From Candidatus Manganitrophaceae bacterium (GTDB lineage Bacteria; Nitrospirota; Nitrospiria; SBBL01; JAADHI01): a DNA stretch of 40,931 bases. Position 1 is the first letter of the stretch; each line of letters starts with the position of its first letter. The stretch spans positions 1 through 40,931 of the forward strand of contig JAADHI010000044.1 of NCBI GenBank assembly GCA_013151935.1, in the 5' to 3' direction. The position numbers were made by a program, and so were the translations under genes. Below, piece by piece: positions 8,248-16,512 of this stretch. Under the pieces are notes generated by a model. The model was given only the letters and a program-made list of their open reading frames with translations. It ran no database searches and was not told the origin of the DNA.

Positions 8248-11067
8248 CTAAGCGTATCCAGGAAAGCTTTCTGAGGCATCTTCTGGAACATAAAAACCAC
8301 CTCCCTGCGCCAATTTTTCAGTGATTATCTCTGCCGGAAGCGGCGTGCTGAACAAATAGCCTTGGATGGTATCACATTGCATCGCACGTAAAAATTCAAG
8401 CTGTGCCACATTTTCCACCCCTTCTGCGATAATTTTGAGATTGAGGCTATGTCCCATGGCAATCACAGCACGAATAATCGCGGCATCCTCCAGATCATTC
8501 GGAATATCCTGAATGAATGATCGATCAATTTTCAAGCTATTGACGGGGAAACGCTTCAAATAACTGAGAGAAGAGTATCCTGTTCCAAAATCATCAATCG
8601 AAATCTCAATACCTAAGACGTGAAAGGAACGAAGAATATCGACCGTCACCGCTGGGTTTTTCATCACAATGCCTTCTGTCAATTCAAGCTCCAAATATGA
8701 AGGCTCTAAACCTGTTTCCCCCAAGACGGACTGCACCCTTTTGGCTAATTTTTTATCGTCGAATTGACGGGCAGATAAATTTACAGCCACACGAAAAGTA
8801 TCAAAACCCGCATCCTGCCAAGCTTTATTTTGCGCACACGCCATCTTCAAAACCCAGTGCCCAATCTGTCCGATCAAACCCGTTTCCTCTGCGATGGGAA
8901 TGAATTTTGACGGGGGGATCTCTCCGAGTTCACTGTGCACCCAGCGCAACAGGACCTCCATACTCACAACCTCGCCAGTCTTGCAATCCACCATAGGCTG
9001 ATAATGAAGCGCAAGCTCATCACGCTCTAGGGCATACCGTAAATGTGTTTCCAATTTCAGGTATTCCTCGGCTTTCACATTCATGTCGGCTGCAAAAAGT
9101 TGGTAATTATTTTTTCCCTGCTCCTTCGCCCGATACATCGCGGTATCGGCATTTTTCAAGAGGGTTTCAGCAATCGCACCATCATTGGGGTAAAGACTAA
9201 TGCCAATACTCGTGGTGATAAATAACTCCTTGCCTTTAAGCAGGAAAGGTCGTTTAAATTTTTCCAGAATTTTTTTTGAGATTTTGCCAATGTCTTCGAG
9301 CCGTGTAATGTCGTCCAGAATAAAAACAAACTCGTCTCCCCCTAGACGCGCGATGGTGTCCCCCTCGCGGACACAACCCATTAAACGCTCTGAAACCCCC
9401 TTCAGTAAGAGATCACCGATGACATGTCCGAGGGTATCATTAATATTTTTAAAGCGATCTAAATCAAGCGATAAAATCGCGACGATGCGCTTACGGCGAT
9501 GCGCGCCACTGAGTAACTGTGTCAGTCGATCTAAAAACAAAGTCCGATTGGGTAAATTGGTGAGCGTATCGTGATTTGCCATATGATTTAAACGTGCCAA
9601 AGACCGTTTACGCTCCGTAATGTCCTGGGCAACACAAACAATGCCTTCAACACGATCTTGCGTATCCCGCATCACAGAACATGAAAACCACACCGGAATA
9701 ACACGCCCACCTTTGTTCCGATAAGTCGTTTCAGTATTCCTTAAAAAACCCTGCTGTAACAAGTCTGCGATCCAAGCTCCGGTTTCAGGGTGTTTTTCAC
9801 CAAAAATGTCATCAATCGACTTCTCAAAGAGCTCTTCCTCTGTATAGGCAAGCAAGGCCACGGTTGATTTATTCACACGTCGGATGCGACCTTCAGGATC
9901 AATCACAATTAAACTGTTCATCATGTTGGCAATAATAGAGTCAACATAATGTTTATCGACCAGTTGCGCACGCTGCTCTTTTAAATCTCGAGTCATCTGG
10001 TTGAAGATTTGTGTTAGAGAACCGATTTCATCCTTCGCCTGATATTCGGCTCGTGCCTCAAAATCGCCCTTGGCGATACGACTCGCGGCTTCCGAGATTT
10101 GAAGAATTGGTTCCGTCATACGCCGTGTCACCCAAAACGAAAGTGTGAAAACGATCAAAGCAACAATTCCTGCCACACTAAAAACAACCCATTGCAGACG
10201 ATCAATCGAGCGAAAGGCCGTCTGAACATCCTTAAGCACAAGAATACGCCAATCCATACCCGGAAAATCACGATAACCCTTGGAACGTGCATAACCGATC
10301 AGGGCCTCCTTATTTTCCACATCTGGACCAATCAGATACCCATTTCCCCCTGAAACACCCAGAATGGCTTTTCTCAATGTGTCATTGATACGAAGATTTT
10401 CAAAAAGCCCCGCCTGTCGTGAAGACGGGCCAGAAATCACAAGCCCTTCATCTTGAACCAAGACAACTTGGGCATGAAAATCCCCTTCCCCCTCATGAGG
10501 TAAACCTTGTGCCAATTGGACCAATTCTTCGGCTTTCCATCGTGCGTTCAAGACGCCAATGACTTTATTTTGTTGGAATTTTGCTGTAATGGGAAAGGAA
10601 AAAGAAAGGACCCATTCCTGCCCCATGGAATCAAAATAAAGATCTTCAGAATGCGATTTTTTTGCCACGGCAATCTTAAAAAACGGATTTTTTTTAAAAT
10701 CCAGCCCGATAAACTCAGGACGGCTGGAGGCGACGACAACACCCTCCTTATTCATCGCATTGATACTCGAAAAATATCCATACTGCTGACTGAGACTGGA
10801 CAAAAAGGTCGTCATTTTCCCATCCACATCGCCTGCAATCACTTCATCCATCAGCTCAAGCTCCGACCAGGCTCCGACATTTCGATACACCTCGAAAAGC
10901 CTACGATCAATCTTGTCGATGGTTTGTTGCGCAAGCAATTGATAGGTTGTGCCGAGATTTTCTTTTAGAGCTTGTTTCCCATTTTGATAAGCCACATAAC
11001 TGACCATAGTGAGCGGGACCAAAGACAAGACTAAAAAAGTAAGCGTTATTTTTGTTCTAATTTTCAT
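8248..11067 (-). CDS. Membrane sensor with dCache-HAMP-PAS-GGDEF-EAL domains (cyclic-di-GMP turnover)
   Basis: 939 residues. Helix 1 (about 7-29), a large periplasmic dCache-like domain (about 30-290), helix 2 (about 296-318), HAMP (about 319-372), PAS (about 378-495, ending QDITERKR), GGDEF (about 500-660) and EAL (about 675-930). The cyclase motif is intact (RLGGDEF, near 576) and preceded by REGD, an RxxD product-inhibition site at the right 5-residue spacing. The phosphodiesterase domain has EVL in place of EAL (MEVLLRW, near 702), but the other signature residues are present: NLSARQF, ELTEG, DDFGTGYS, LKIDRSF, AEGVEN and IQGYLFSTP. Both activities are therefore possible. It starts 34 nt downstream of a small periplasmic binding-protein-like gene, which may feed it a ligand (inference). 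Confidence 0.95.
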   Translation of the reverse strand: MKIRTKITLTFLVLSLVPLTMVSYVAYQNGKQALKENLGTTYQLLAQQTIDKIDRRLFEVYRNVGAWSELELMDEVIAGDVDGKMTTFLSSLSQQYGYFSSINAMNKEGVVVASSRPEFIGLDFKKNPFFKIAVAKKSHSEDLYFDSMGQEWVLSFSFPITAKFQQNKVIGVLNARWKAEELVQLAQGLPHEGEGDFHAQVVLVQDEGLVISGPSSRQAGLFENLRINDTLRKAILGVSGGNGYLIGPDVENKEALIGYARSKGYRDFPGMDWRILVLKDVQTAFRSIDRLQWVVFSVAGIVALIVFTLSFWVTRRMTEPILQISEAASRIAKGDFEARAEYQAKDEIGSLTQIFNQMTRDLKEQRAQLVDKHYVDSIIANMMNSLIVIDPEGRIRRVNKSTVALLAYTEEELFEKSIDDIFGEKHPETGAWIADLLQQGFLRNTETTYRNKGGRVIPVWFSCSVMRDTQDRVEGIVCVAQDITERKRSLARLNHMANHDTLTNLPNRTLFLDRLTQLLSGAHRRKRIVAILSLDLDRFKNINDTLGHVIGDLLLKGVSERLMGCVREGDTIARLGGDEFVFILDDITRLEDIGKISKKILEKFKRPFLLKGKELFITTSIGISLYPNDGAIAETLLKNADTAMYRAKEQGKNNYQLFAADMNVKAEEYLKLETHLRYALERDELALHYQPMVDCKTGEVVSMEVLLRWVHSELGEIPPSKFIPIAEETGLIGQIGHWVLKMACAQNKAWQDAGFDTFRVAVNLSARQFDDKKLAKRVQSVLGETGLEPSYLELELTEGIVMKNPAVTVDILRSFHVLGIEISIDDFGTGYSSLSYLKRFPVNSLKIDRSFIQDIPNDLEDAAIIRAVIAMGHSLNLKIIAEGVENVAQLEFLRAMQCDTIQGYLFSTPLPAEIITEKLAQGGGFYVPEDASESFPGYA

Positions 11068-11101
11068 AAAAACCTAAGGACGGTAATACACTAGAAATCT
11101 A

Positions 11102-11590
11102 TCATCGGCCATTCAAAAAATACCCTTCCTCTCCGGGATGCTTTCCATCAATACGCAACACCTTCACACTTTCATCCACAACATCAGCATTAACGTAGGC
11201 AATAGATAAATCAATCTGAGCGACAAAACGCTTCACCGTATCATTAGAACTGAGGGTTTTTGGGAAGGCCAAGATGTCGCCTTTGATAATTTTATTCAAC
11301 CAGTAACGCTTTAACTCATTCGATCGCATCAGGAATATCTTATGGACAAAAAGACCTTTTTCAGGGCTGCCGTCTTCCTGCATAATGACGTAAATGTTTT
11401 GATTATCTGCCCACCGCTGTTTTTCCTGTTTAAAAATACGTCTTAAGTCACGAAAGGAGATTTCATCTAAGGGGTTGTCCTGATGTACAATAATGGCAAT
11501 ATCAATGGCATATCCGCCGACGGGTAGGAGCAGGAGAGATAAGAAAATGAGGATTGAACTCAAACAATATTTCACAGGGGAAAGGTCCAC
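11102..11590 (-). CDS. Small periplasmic binding-protein-like protein (phosphate-binding PstS-like fold)
   Basis: About 162 residues with an N-terminal signal peptide (hydrophobic core SSILIFLSLLLLPVGGYA). The mature part begins IDIAIIVHQDNPLDEISFRDLRRIFKQEKQRW, followed by VHKIFLMRSNELKRYWLN and a closing region IAYVNADVVDESVKVLRIDG. This pattern matches short PBP-like domain proteins related to PstS, which keep only a single-lobe core, rather than a full ABC-transporter binding protein (about 300 aa). GTG 11590 gives the full frame; GTG 11575 would give a signal peptide starting MKYCLSS and is equally plausible. No ABC transporter genes follow; the next gene on the strand is the dCache cyclase/phosphodiesterase, so a ligand-presenting role is suggested (inference). 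Confidence 0.75.
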   Translation of the reverse strand: MDLSPVKYCLSSILIFLSLLLLPVGGYAIDIAIIVHQDNPLDEISFRDLRRIFKQEKQRWADNQNIYVIMQEDGSPEKGLFVHKIFLMRSNELKRYWLNKIIKGDILAFPKTLSSNDTVKRFVAQIDLSIAYVNADVVDESVKVLRIDGKHPGEEGYFLNGR

Positions 11591-11624
11591 CTTAAGTCAC
11601 TGGAGTCAGACGGAGGCTTACCTC

Positions 11625-11638
11625 TTGATCCAAATCAT
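11625..11638. promoter_or_regulatory. Candidate FNR/CRP-type site
   Basis: TTGATCCAAATCAT matches the FNR consensus TTGAT-N4-ATCAA at 9 of 10 positions. It is 35 nt upstream of the PBP-like gene (GTG 11590), where an activator or a repressor could act. No FNR gene is visible in the window, and one such match in 41 kb can arise by chance. Confidence 0.3.
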
Positions 11639-11864
11639 AAAAAGGCCTTGACTTGATTCACACTTCAAAAAACCGACCCGTCTCCCTCAATATCTTTTGT
11701 TTAAATCTATCAAACTATCCATGTCTGTCAAACACACTACTCCCCAAAACCCATTGAAAAATAGATCTTTACAGATCAGAAAATCAAACAAAATACGAGG
11801 TAAAATATTGCATTAAAACCGGAAATGCTTGCAAGAAGCGAGGAGACTTGAGTGGAGAAAAACC

Positions 11865-12209
11865 CTAATCGTCCAGATAAGGTTTCTTTCTCATTTTCTT
11901 TTTGACTTGTACCTGATGTTTTTTTTCGAGTTCGCGCTCTCGGATGGCACGTCCTTTTTGGGTGGGAATACGGCGTTTTTGTACGCGGTTGAGAATTTTT
12001 AAGCGTGCGATAAGCCTCAGAAAGGCCTTTTCTTTATTTCGGATCTGTGAGCGGGACTCCGTCGCCGTCACCACAACACCGGAAGGAAAATGCACAAGGC
12101 GCACCCCCGAGTCGGTCACATTACGATGTTGTCCGCCGGGGCCACTGGCCCGAAAGGTATCAATCTTGACTTCCTTTTTAAGATCCTCCAGCTCAAGACT
12201 AAAAACCAC
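11865..12209 (-). CDS. Release-factor-like protein with GGQ domain (RF-1 domain only)
   Basis: A 114-residue basic protein holding only the catalytic domain of class I release factors: [12 protein letters not shown] (GGQ at 25-27) and [14 protein letters not shown], then a Lys/Arg-rich C-terminal tail ([14 protein letters not shown]). The GGQ Gln positions water for peptidyl-tRNA hydrolysis on the ribosome. The codon-recognition domain of RF1/RF2 is missing, as in ArfB/YaeJ, PrfH and mitochondrial C12orf65-type rescue factors; the basic tail of ArfB enters the empty mRNA channel. A ribosome-rescue role is therefore likely (inference from family). GTG 12209 is chosen because AAGGAAG lies at good spacing. 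It follows the globin gene by 10 nt on the same strand. Confidence 0.85.
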   Translation of the reverse strand: MVFSLELEDLKKEVKIDTFRASGPGGQHRNVTDSGVRLVHFPSGVVVTATESRSQIRNKEKAFLRLIARLKILNRVQKRRIPTQKGRAIRERELEKKHQVQVKKKMRKKPYLDD

Positions 12210-12219
12210 TGCTGCTTCC

Positions 12220-12609
12220 TTAATAATTTGAAATCATATGGTCGATCCCCGGCTTAAGCACCTCACGCCATTGCAGCTCAAGACTGGCGGAAAATTTAGG
12301 ATCTTTTTCAGATAAAGTCAAAATAAAACAATCCACCCAAATTTCATACAAGTCAGCAGGGACATTCATGTGGCTGCGATTGTGTTTCTCACCCAGTCGT
12401 CTAATAGACATCTTGCCCAGCGGCCCACCTTCATGATAATCAATCAAAACATAAACACCATCAATAAGCGCCTTTTTCTGTCTGGCAAAGTCCGTACCGT
12501 GAAACATCGCCCTAATTTTGACATCTGCTGTGAGTAAACGATTATAGAAATAATCCGAAAAACCCATTTGACTGATTCGTTTAAAACTATCTCTCACTTC
12601 ACTCATCAT
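12220..12609 (-). CDS. Single-domain globin
   Basis: About 129 residues. The pattern [23 protein letters not shown]...RQKKAL is that of a three-over-three globin: Phe36 (CD1), Gln44 at distal E7, and His76 as proximal F8 ligand (LGEKHNR). The last helices end [16 protein letters not shown]. No reductase or signalling domain is attached. Such proteins bind O2, NO or CO, or serve as sensors; which one cannot be told. I placed the start at ATG 12609 (a second ATG follows directly) because the family begins about eight residues before the SFKRI helix; upstream codons reach only a TTG at 12645. It shares a transcript with the GGQ protein (10-nt gap) and is divergent from the LuxC-like gene. Confidence 0.85.
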   Translation of the reverse strand: MMSEVRDSFKRISQMGFSDYFYNRLLTADVKIRAMFHGTDFARQKKALIDGVYVLIDYHEGGPLGKMSIRRLGEKHNRSHMNVPADLYEIWVDCFILTLSEKDPKFSASLELQWREVLKPGIDHMISNY

Positions 12610-12790
12610 TCTGCCCGCTTTTACTGTGATGTGAAAATACCTCAACCACCACTATACCATTCAAAAAAAAGGAGCATTGCAAAACCTAAGTCGTATTTGA
12701 TATTCAAGTGGATGTGCATTATCTTAGCGACAAATAAAAGATAAAAAGACATCATCTTAAAAACCCTCTGAGCAATTCAAAAAACGAATC

Positions 12791-14143
12791 ATGAAATCCT
12801 ACTTTCTACCTCAAATACAATGTTTGGAAGAAATCCGAACCATTGAGAAACAAGACTTATCCCTCCCAAAACTAGAAGCCAGCCAAATCACTGAAATTGC
12901 CAATCACCTACGCGCTGCACAAAAAATCTTTTTAAATATTTCTATTTTTGAAATTGTAGATTGCATTGCCATCGCTTCAGAACAGTGGCGCGATACCCAT
13001 CACCCCTTCCGTCGCAAAGCCGAAACTATCCTGCCCACAGTGTGTGGACTTTCAAAAGAAATGGTTTCACTCATATTGGATGACGTTTTTAAAGAATTGA
13101 CAGAAGAAAAACTACTGCACCTACTTGAAGCGGAATTGGGCGATGCCACGATACTGGATCGCTTTTGCAAAAAGAACAGTGGAAGCACACGCACACGTGC
13201 CTTTGGGCCAGGTCTCATCACTCAAATCTTACCGGGAAACGTGCTCGGTGTTTCCGTCGTCAGTTTAATCTGTGGACTCTTGGTCAAATCTGCGAATTTA
13301 CTGCGTGTGAGCCACAGCGAAGTCGTGCTCACAACATTATTTGCAGAAAGCCTGCAAGAAATTTCACCCGAAATAGCAGAAACCATCGCCATACTCACTT
13401 GGGACAAAAAGGAAACAAGCATCACAAAAACCGCTTTTCAAAAATCAGACCTTGTCATTGCCTATGGTAGTGATGAAAGCATCGCCACAATACAGACTTT
13501 AATGCCTTCAAATACGCCCAGAATACTGCACGGACACAAGCTGAGTTTTGGCATCATTTCACGAGAAAACATTTCCAAAAATCTCTCAAAAAAAGTTGCA
13601 ATGGATATCGCGCTTTACGATCAACAAGGCTGTCTCTCGCCACATCTCTATTACGTCGAATCCGACGGAAAAAGCACACCTCTTGATTTTGCGGAGCAAG
13701 TCGCTGAATCATTGCAGATACTTTCAAAAAAATTCCCGAAAGGCCTATGTGACGAATCTACCGCCAGTCAAATTCAACAGCTTCGCGGCACACTCCCCTT
13801 AAAAGGCGGAAGCGTTTTTGAAAGTCCGAATAACACAGATTGGACCGTGCTATTCGATCCATCTCCTGAGTTTACCCTCTCCCCGCTTTCCCGCTGCGTT
13901 TGGATAAAAAGTGTGGGCGATCTTTCAGAAATTCCGCCTTTACTTTCTTCTGTGCGAAATGACATTCAGGCGATTGGCATTGCCATCCCCAAAACACGTG
14001 CCGATACCATGATTGAAAACTTAAGTCTAATCGGAGGCTGTCGCATTTGCCCCATCGGAAAAATGCAACGCCCTCCCTTAAACTGGATGCACGACGGAAA
14101 AAAGAGACTGCTCCCCCTGCTGCGTTTTGTAAATTGGGAGTGA
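12791..14143 (+). CDS. LuxC-family acyl-CoA reductase
   Basis: 450 residues of the LuxC (fatty acyl-CoA reductase, PF05893) family, a branch of the aldehyde dehydrogenase superfamily. Visible marks are the nucleotide-binding stretch ITQILPGNVLGVSVVSL (about 143-159), the active-site cysteine near residue 281 in DQQGCLSPH, and the C-terminal CRICPIGKMQRPPLNWMHDG. In bioluminescent bacteria LuxC reduces activated fatty acids to aldehydes with NADPH, together with LuxE and LuxD. None of these partners, nor LuxAB, is nearby, so luminescence is not indicated; fatty aldehyde, alcohol or other lipid synthesis is more likely (inference). It stands alone on the plus strand, divergent from the globin pair. 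Start ATG 12791 is preceded by a weak ribosome site. Confidence 0.88.
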   Translation: MKSYFLPQIQCLEEIRTIEKQDLSLPKLEASQITEIANHLRAAQKIFLNISIFEIVDCIAIASEQWRDTHHPFRRKAETILPTVCGLSKEMVSLILDDVFKELTEEKLLHLLEAELGDATILDRFCKKNSGSTRTRAFGPGLITQILPGNVLGVSVVSLICGLLVKSANLLRVSHSEVVLTTLFAESLQEISPEIAETIAILTWDKKETSITKTAFQKSDLVIAYGSDESIATIQTLMPSNTPRILHGHKLSFGIISRENISKNLSKKVAMDIALYDQQGCLSPHLYYVESDGKSTPLDFAEQVAESLQILSKKFPKGLCDESTASQIQQLRGTLPLKGGSVFESPNNTDWTVLFDPSPEFTLSPLSRCVWIKSVGDLSEIPPLLSSVRNDIQAIGIAIPKTRADTMIENLSLIGGCRICPIGKMQRPPLNWMHDGKKRLLPLLRFVNWE

Positions 14144-14330
14144 AATAAGACCTCACTCTTGACACCTACAACCAATTTTGTGGCGGAAATAGACGTGCAG
14201 CCCCGTCCATAAGGAGGAGAGGCTGCGCCACACACCCTAGGGCTTATTCATATTTTGATTGGAGGATAATGAGAAGCCCCCTCTGACATGTCGAGAGAGG
14301 AGGCCTCTCTCAAATATAAACAGCCCTGCC
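14144..14330. other. Intergenic stretch with a hairpin and a tiny SD-led frame
   Basis: This 187-nt gap between convergent genes holds an 8-bp GC-rich hairpin, GAGAGAGG-AGG-CCTCTCTC (14293-14311), possibly a terminator though it lacks a U-run. It also holds a 6-bp stem (GCAGCC/GGCTGC near 14200-14225). GGAGGATAATG at 14261 opens a five-codon frame (14269-14286, stop TGA). The good ribosome site with no gene behind it suggests a remnant or a leader-like frame, but chance is possible. Confidence 0.4.
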
Positions 14331-14663
14331 TTATTTTGTCACTTCAACAGGGAATTTTTTTTCTAACCAGTGCTCTTTGCCCTCCACATATTCAAAGGCA
14401 TTTGTATAACCCATATTCCTGAGTGTGTCCGTCGCTATCTTGGAATTTTCACACCCGGTACTGGCGCAATAGACAACAATAAAAGCGTCTTTCTCGGGAA
14501 GTATTTCCGAGGCTTTTTGTCCTATTTCATCGTGTGGGATATTTAAGGCACCCGGCAAATGTTCCGTGTCAAAATATTTTTTCGGTAGTGCCTCGACAAT
14601 GATCATGTTTTTTTTCTGATCAAGATTATCTTTGATCTGCTCACGTGTAATGACTTTATTCAT
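14331..14663 (-). CDS. Rhodanese-like sulfurtransferase, single domain
   Basis: 110 residues forming one rhodanese domain. HLPGALNIPHDEI (35-47) is the family's CH2A-like segment, and the active loop is VVYCASTGCENS with Cys66 as the persulfide-carrying residue and a second Cys at 71. The protein has no signal peptide, so it is cytoplasmic. Start ATG 14663 is preceded by GAGGA at suitable spacing. It is divergent from a MarR regulator with a 100-nt shared promoter region that holds a 28-bp palindrome, so regulation by that MarR protein is likely. Substrate (thiosulfate, polysulfide or other) is not evident. Confidence 0.9.
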   Translation of the reverse strand: MNKVITREQIKDNLDQKKNMIIVEALPKKYFDTEHLPGALNIPHDEIGQKASEILPEKDAFIVVYCASTGCENSKIATDTLRNMGYTNAFEYVEGKEHWLEKKFPVEVTK

Positions 14664-14682
14664 CTTAGGATCCTCTATGGGT

Positions 14683-14710
14683 TAGAATAGTTGTATATGC
14701 AACTATTCTA
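14683..14710. promoter_or_regulatory. 28-bp palindromic operator, probably for the MarR protein
   Basis: TAGAATAGTTGTAT / ATGCAACTATTCTA forms a palindrome matching at 13 of 14 positions per arm, with its centre between 14696 and 14697. The core TAGTTG...CAACTA is a common MarR-family half-site pattern. It lies 20 nt from the rhodanese start and 54 nt from the marR start, well placed to control both. Confidence 0.75.
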
Positions 14711-14763
14711 ATAATAAACTTTTCCAGTTGAAGTTGCAAACCGATTGAACTAGTCTCATTTTC

Positions 14764-15195
14764 ATGCGCGAAGAACCCACACAAGAATCGATAGAAGCCT
14801 GGATACAACTGCATCGGGCACATCGACTATTATTAGAAAAGGTAGAACATGCGCTTAAAAATAAAAGCTTGCCTCCCTTGGCTTGGTATGATGTTCTGCT
14901 AGAGTTGCATCGAGAGAACCCTAGGGGATTGCGCCAATATGAACTCGGGGAAAAAATATTATTAAATAAACACAACCTTTCTCGCCTCATTGATCGCCTG
15001 GAGAAAAACCGACTGGTCATTCGTCATCGCTGCAAAGAAGATGGACGAGGTAATAAAATTAGAATCACTCACGAAGGTCAAAACCTACTCAAAAAAATGT
15101 GGCCTGTGTACAGTCAATCGATACAAGAAAATTTTGGCGTCTTATTAAGTTCAGATGAATCTTCAGCATTGTCCGCTATTCTAAAGAAACTCTAA
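14764..15195 (+). CDS. MarR-family transcriptional regulator
   Basis: 143 residues with the MarR layout: an N-terminal dimerisation helix (SIEAWIQLHRAHRLLLEKVEHAL), then the winged helix-turn-helix (LPPLAWYDVLLELHRE..., GLRQYELGEKILLNKHNLSRLIDRLEKNRLV), the wing RCKEDGRGNKIRITHEG, and a C-terminal dimer helix. A ligand or redox signal cannot be assigned; one Cys (CKEDGRG) lies just before the wing. It is divergent from the rhodanese gene, and the palindrome between them suggests control of both genes. Start ATG 14764 has no strong ribosome site. Confidence 0.92.
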   Translation: MREEPTQESIEAWIQLHRAHRLLLEKVEHALKNKSLPPLAWYDVLLELHRENPRGLRQYELGEKILLNKHNLSRLIDRLEKNRLVIRHRCKEDGRGNKIRITHEGQNLLKKMWPVYSQSIQENFGVLLSSDESSALSAILKKL

Positions 15196-15248
15196 ATAAG
15201 CCATGAATTATTTTTTCAAGGCGAAAATAAAGGCAGAAACATTTTTTG

Positions 15249-15275
15249 AGAATGAAATGGACAGAAATTCATTCT
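15249..15275. repeat. Short inverted repeat before the aminotransferase
   Basis: AGAATGAA (15249-15256) and TTCATTCT (15268-15275) are perfect inverted copies 11 nt apart, ending 13 nt before the aminotransferase start and partly covering its upstream region. It could be an operator or a weak hairpin; nothing identifies a binding protein. Confidence 0.35.
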
Positions 15276-15288
15276 AGAGGACTCCAAA

Positions 15289-16497
15289 ATGCCATCAAAA
15301 AAATCCGACTTCTTAAACTACATCTGCCAAACCTCTCCTCATCCCGTCGGCCTTGAAATCGAACGCGCTTTAAGCGCGACCCTCTACACCACTGACGGCA
15401 AATCTTATCTCGATTTTATTTCCGGCATCGGGGTGGCGAATATCGGGTTTACGCATCCTGCCGTGGTTGAGGCGGTGAAAGCCCAAGTCGAAAAATACAC
15501 ACACGTCATGGTTTACGGCGAATATGTGCAGGCGCCGCAAGTCGCGCTCGCAAAAAAACTCATTTCGCTTTTGCCCGATGTTTTTGAGCAGGTCTATTTT
15601 ACAAACAGTGGCACAGAGGCCAATGAAGGTGCGCTGAAATTGGCAAAAAAATATACGGGTCGAAAAAAACTCATCAGTTTTGAAAATAGTTTTCATGGCG
15701 ATTCACAAGGCTCCTGCGCAGTCACGGGGCGGGAGATTTATCGCAAACCTTTTGAACCTTTGCTGCCGGGCGTATCTTTTCTGCCCTTTAATGATATCCC
15801 TGCTTTAGATGCCATCACAGAAGACATTGCCGCTGTAATCACAGAACCGATTCAGGGCGAAGGCGGGATGCGTGTGCCCGATGTCGATTTTCTCGTCAAA
15901 CTTCGGACGCGTTGCGATGAAACGGGGGCACTCTTGATTTTTGATGAAGTGCAAACAGGTTTTGCGCGCACGGGGAAACTTTTTGCAATGGAACATTTTG
16001 ACATCGCTCCCGATATTGTAACACTGGCAAAAGGCATGGGCGGCGGCATGCCCCTGGGCGGATTTGCGGCTTCAAAAAAAATCATGGCGACTTTTTCCAC
16101 AAACCCGCCGCTTTCTCATGTCACGACCTTTGGCGGCCACCCCGTCTCTTGCGCGGCGGGATTGGCCGGACTCGAAGTCATTTTAAAAGAAAATTTAACG
16201 GAAAAAGCGGAGACCGACGGGCACTATATTCGAAAAAAACTCCGAGAACTCGCCAAACAAAATATCGGCATTCGGGAAATTCGTGGCAAAGGCTTAATGA
16301 TCGGCCTGGAAGTCACAGATCCCCAAATAGCCGAACGCTGTGTGCAAGGGGCTTTTGATCGCGGTGTGATTTTAGGCTGGACACTGCACAGCGACACAGT
16401 CATCCGCATCATGCCGCCTTTGATTCTGTCAAGAGAGGAAATCGACAGAGGACTCAAGGCTATCGCTGAATCACTCGGCGGAGCTCTCAACAAATAA
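15289..16497 (+). CDS. Class III PLP-dependent aminotransferase (acetylornithine/4-aminobutyrate type)
   Basis: 402 residues of fold-type I, class III aminotransferases. Visible marks are the phosphate-binding FTNSGTEANEGALKLA (about 104-119), the Phe-His pair ENSFHGDSQG stacking on the cofactor, TEPIQGEGG, the Asp contacting the pyridine nitrogen in LLIFDEVQTGFARTG, and the Schiff-base lysine near residue 248 in TLAKGMGGG. The enzyme moves an amino group from an omega- or alpha-amino substrate to a keto acid; candidates are N-acetylornithine, GABA, ornithine or related. No arginine or lysine synthesis gene is adjacent to decide. Start ATG 15289 follows AGAGGA at good spacing. It is convergent with rnr, with a REP-like palindrome between them. 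Confidence 0.9.
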   Translation: MPSKKSDFLNYICQTSPHPVGLEIERALSATLYTTDGKSYLDFISGIGVANIGFTHPAVVEAVKAQVEKYTHVMVYGEYVQAPQVALAKKLISLLPDVFEQVYFTNSGTEANEGALKLAKKYTGRKKLISFENSFHGDSQGSCAVTGREIYRKPFEPLLPGVSFLPFNDIPALDAITEDIAAVITEPIQGEGGMRVPDVDFLVKLRTRCDETGALLIFDEVQTGFARTGKLFAMEHFDIAPDIVTLAKGMGGGMPLGGFAASKKIMATFSTNPPLSHVTTFGGHPVSCAAGLAGLEVILKENLTEKAETDGHYIRKKLRELAKQNIGIREIRGKGLMIGLEVTDPQIAERCVQGAFDRGVILGWTLHSDTVIRIMPPLILSREEIDRGLKAIAESLGGALNK

Positions 16498-16512
16498 CGG
16501 ATCTCCTCGGCC

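Noticed and set aside
12791-14143. Bioluminescence (lux) operon
   Set aside because: Only a LuxC-family reductase is present; no LuxA, LuxB, LuxD or LuxE-like gene lies in the neighbourhood.
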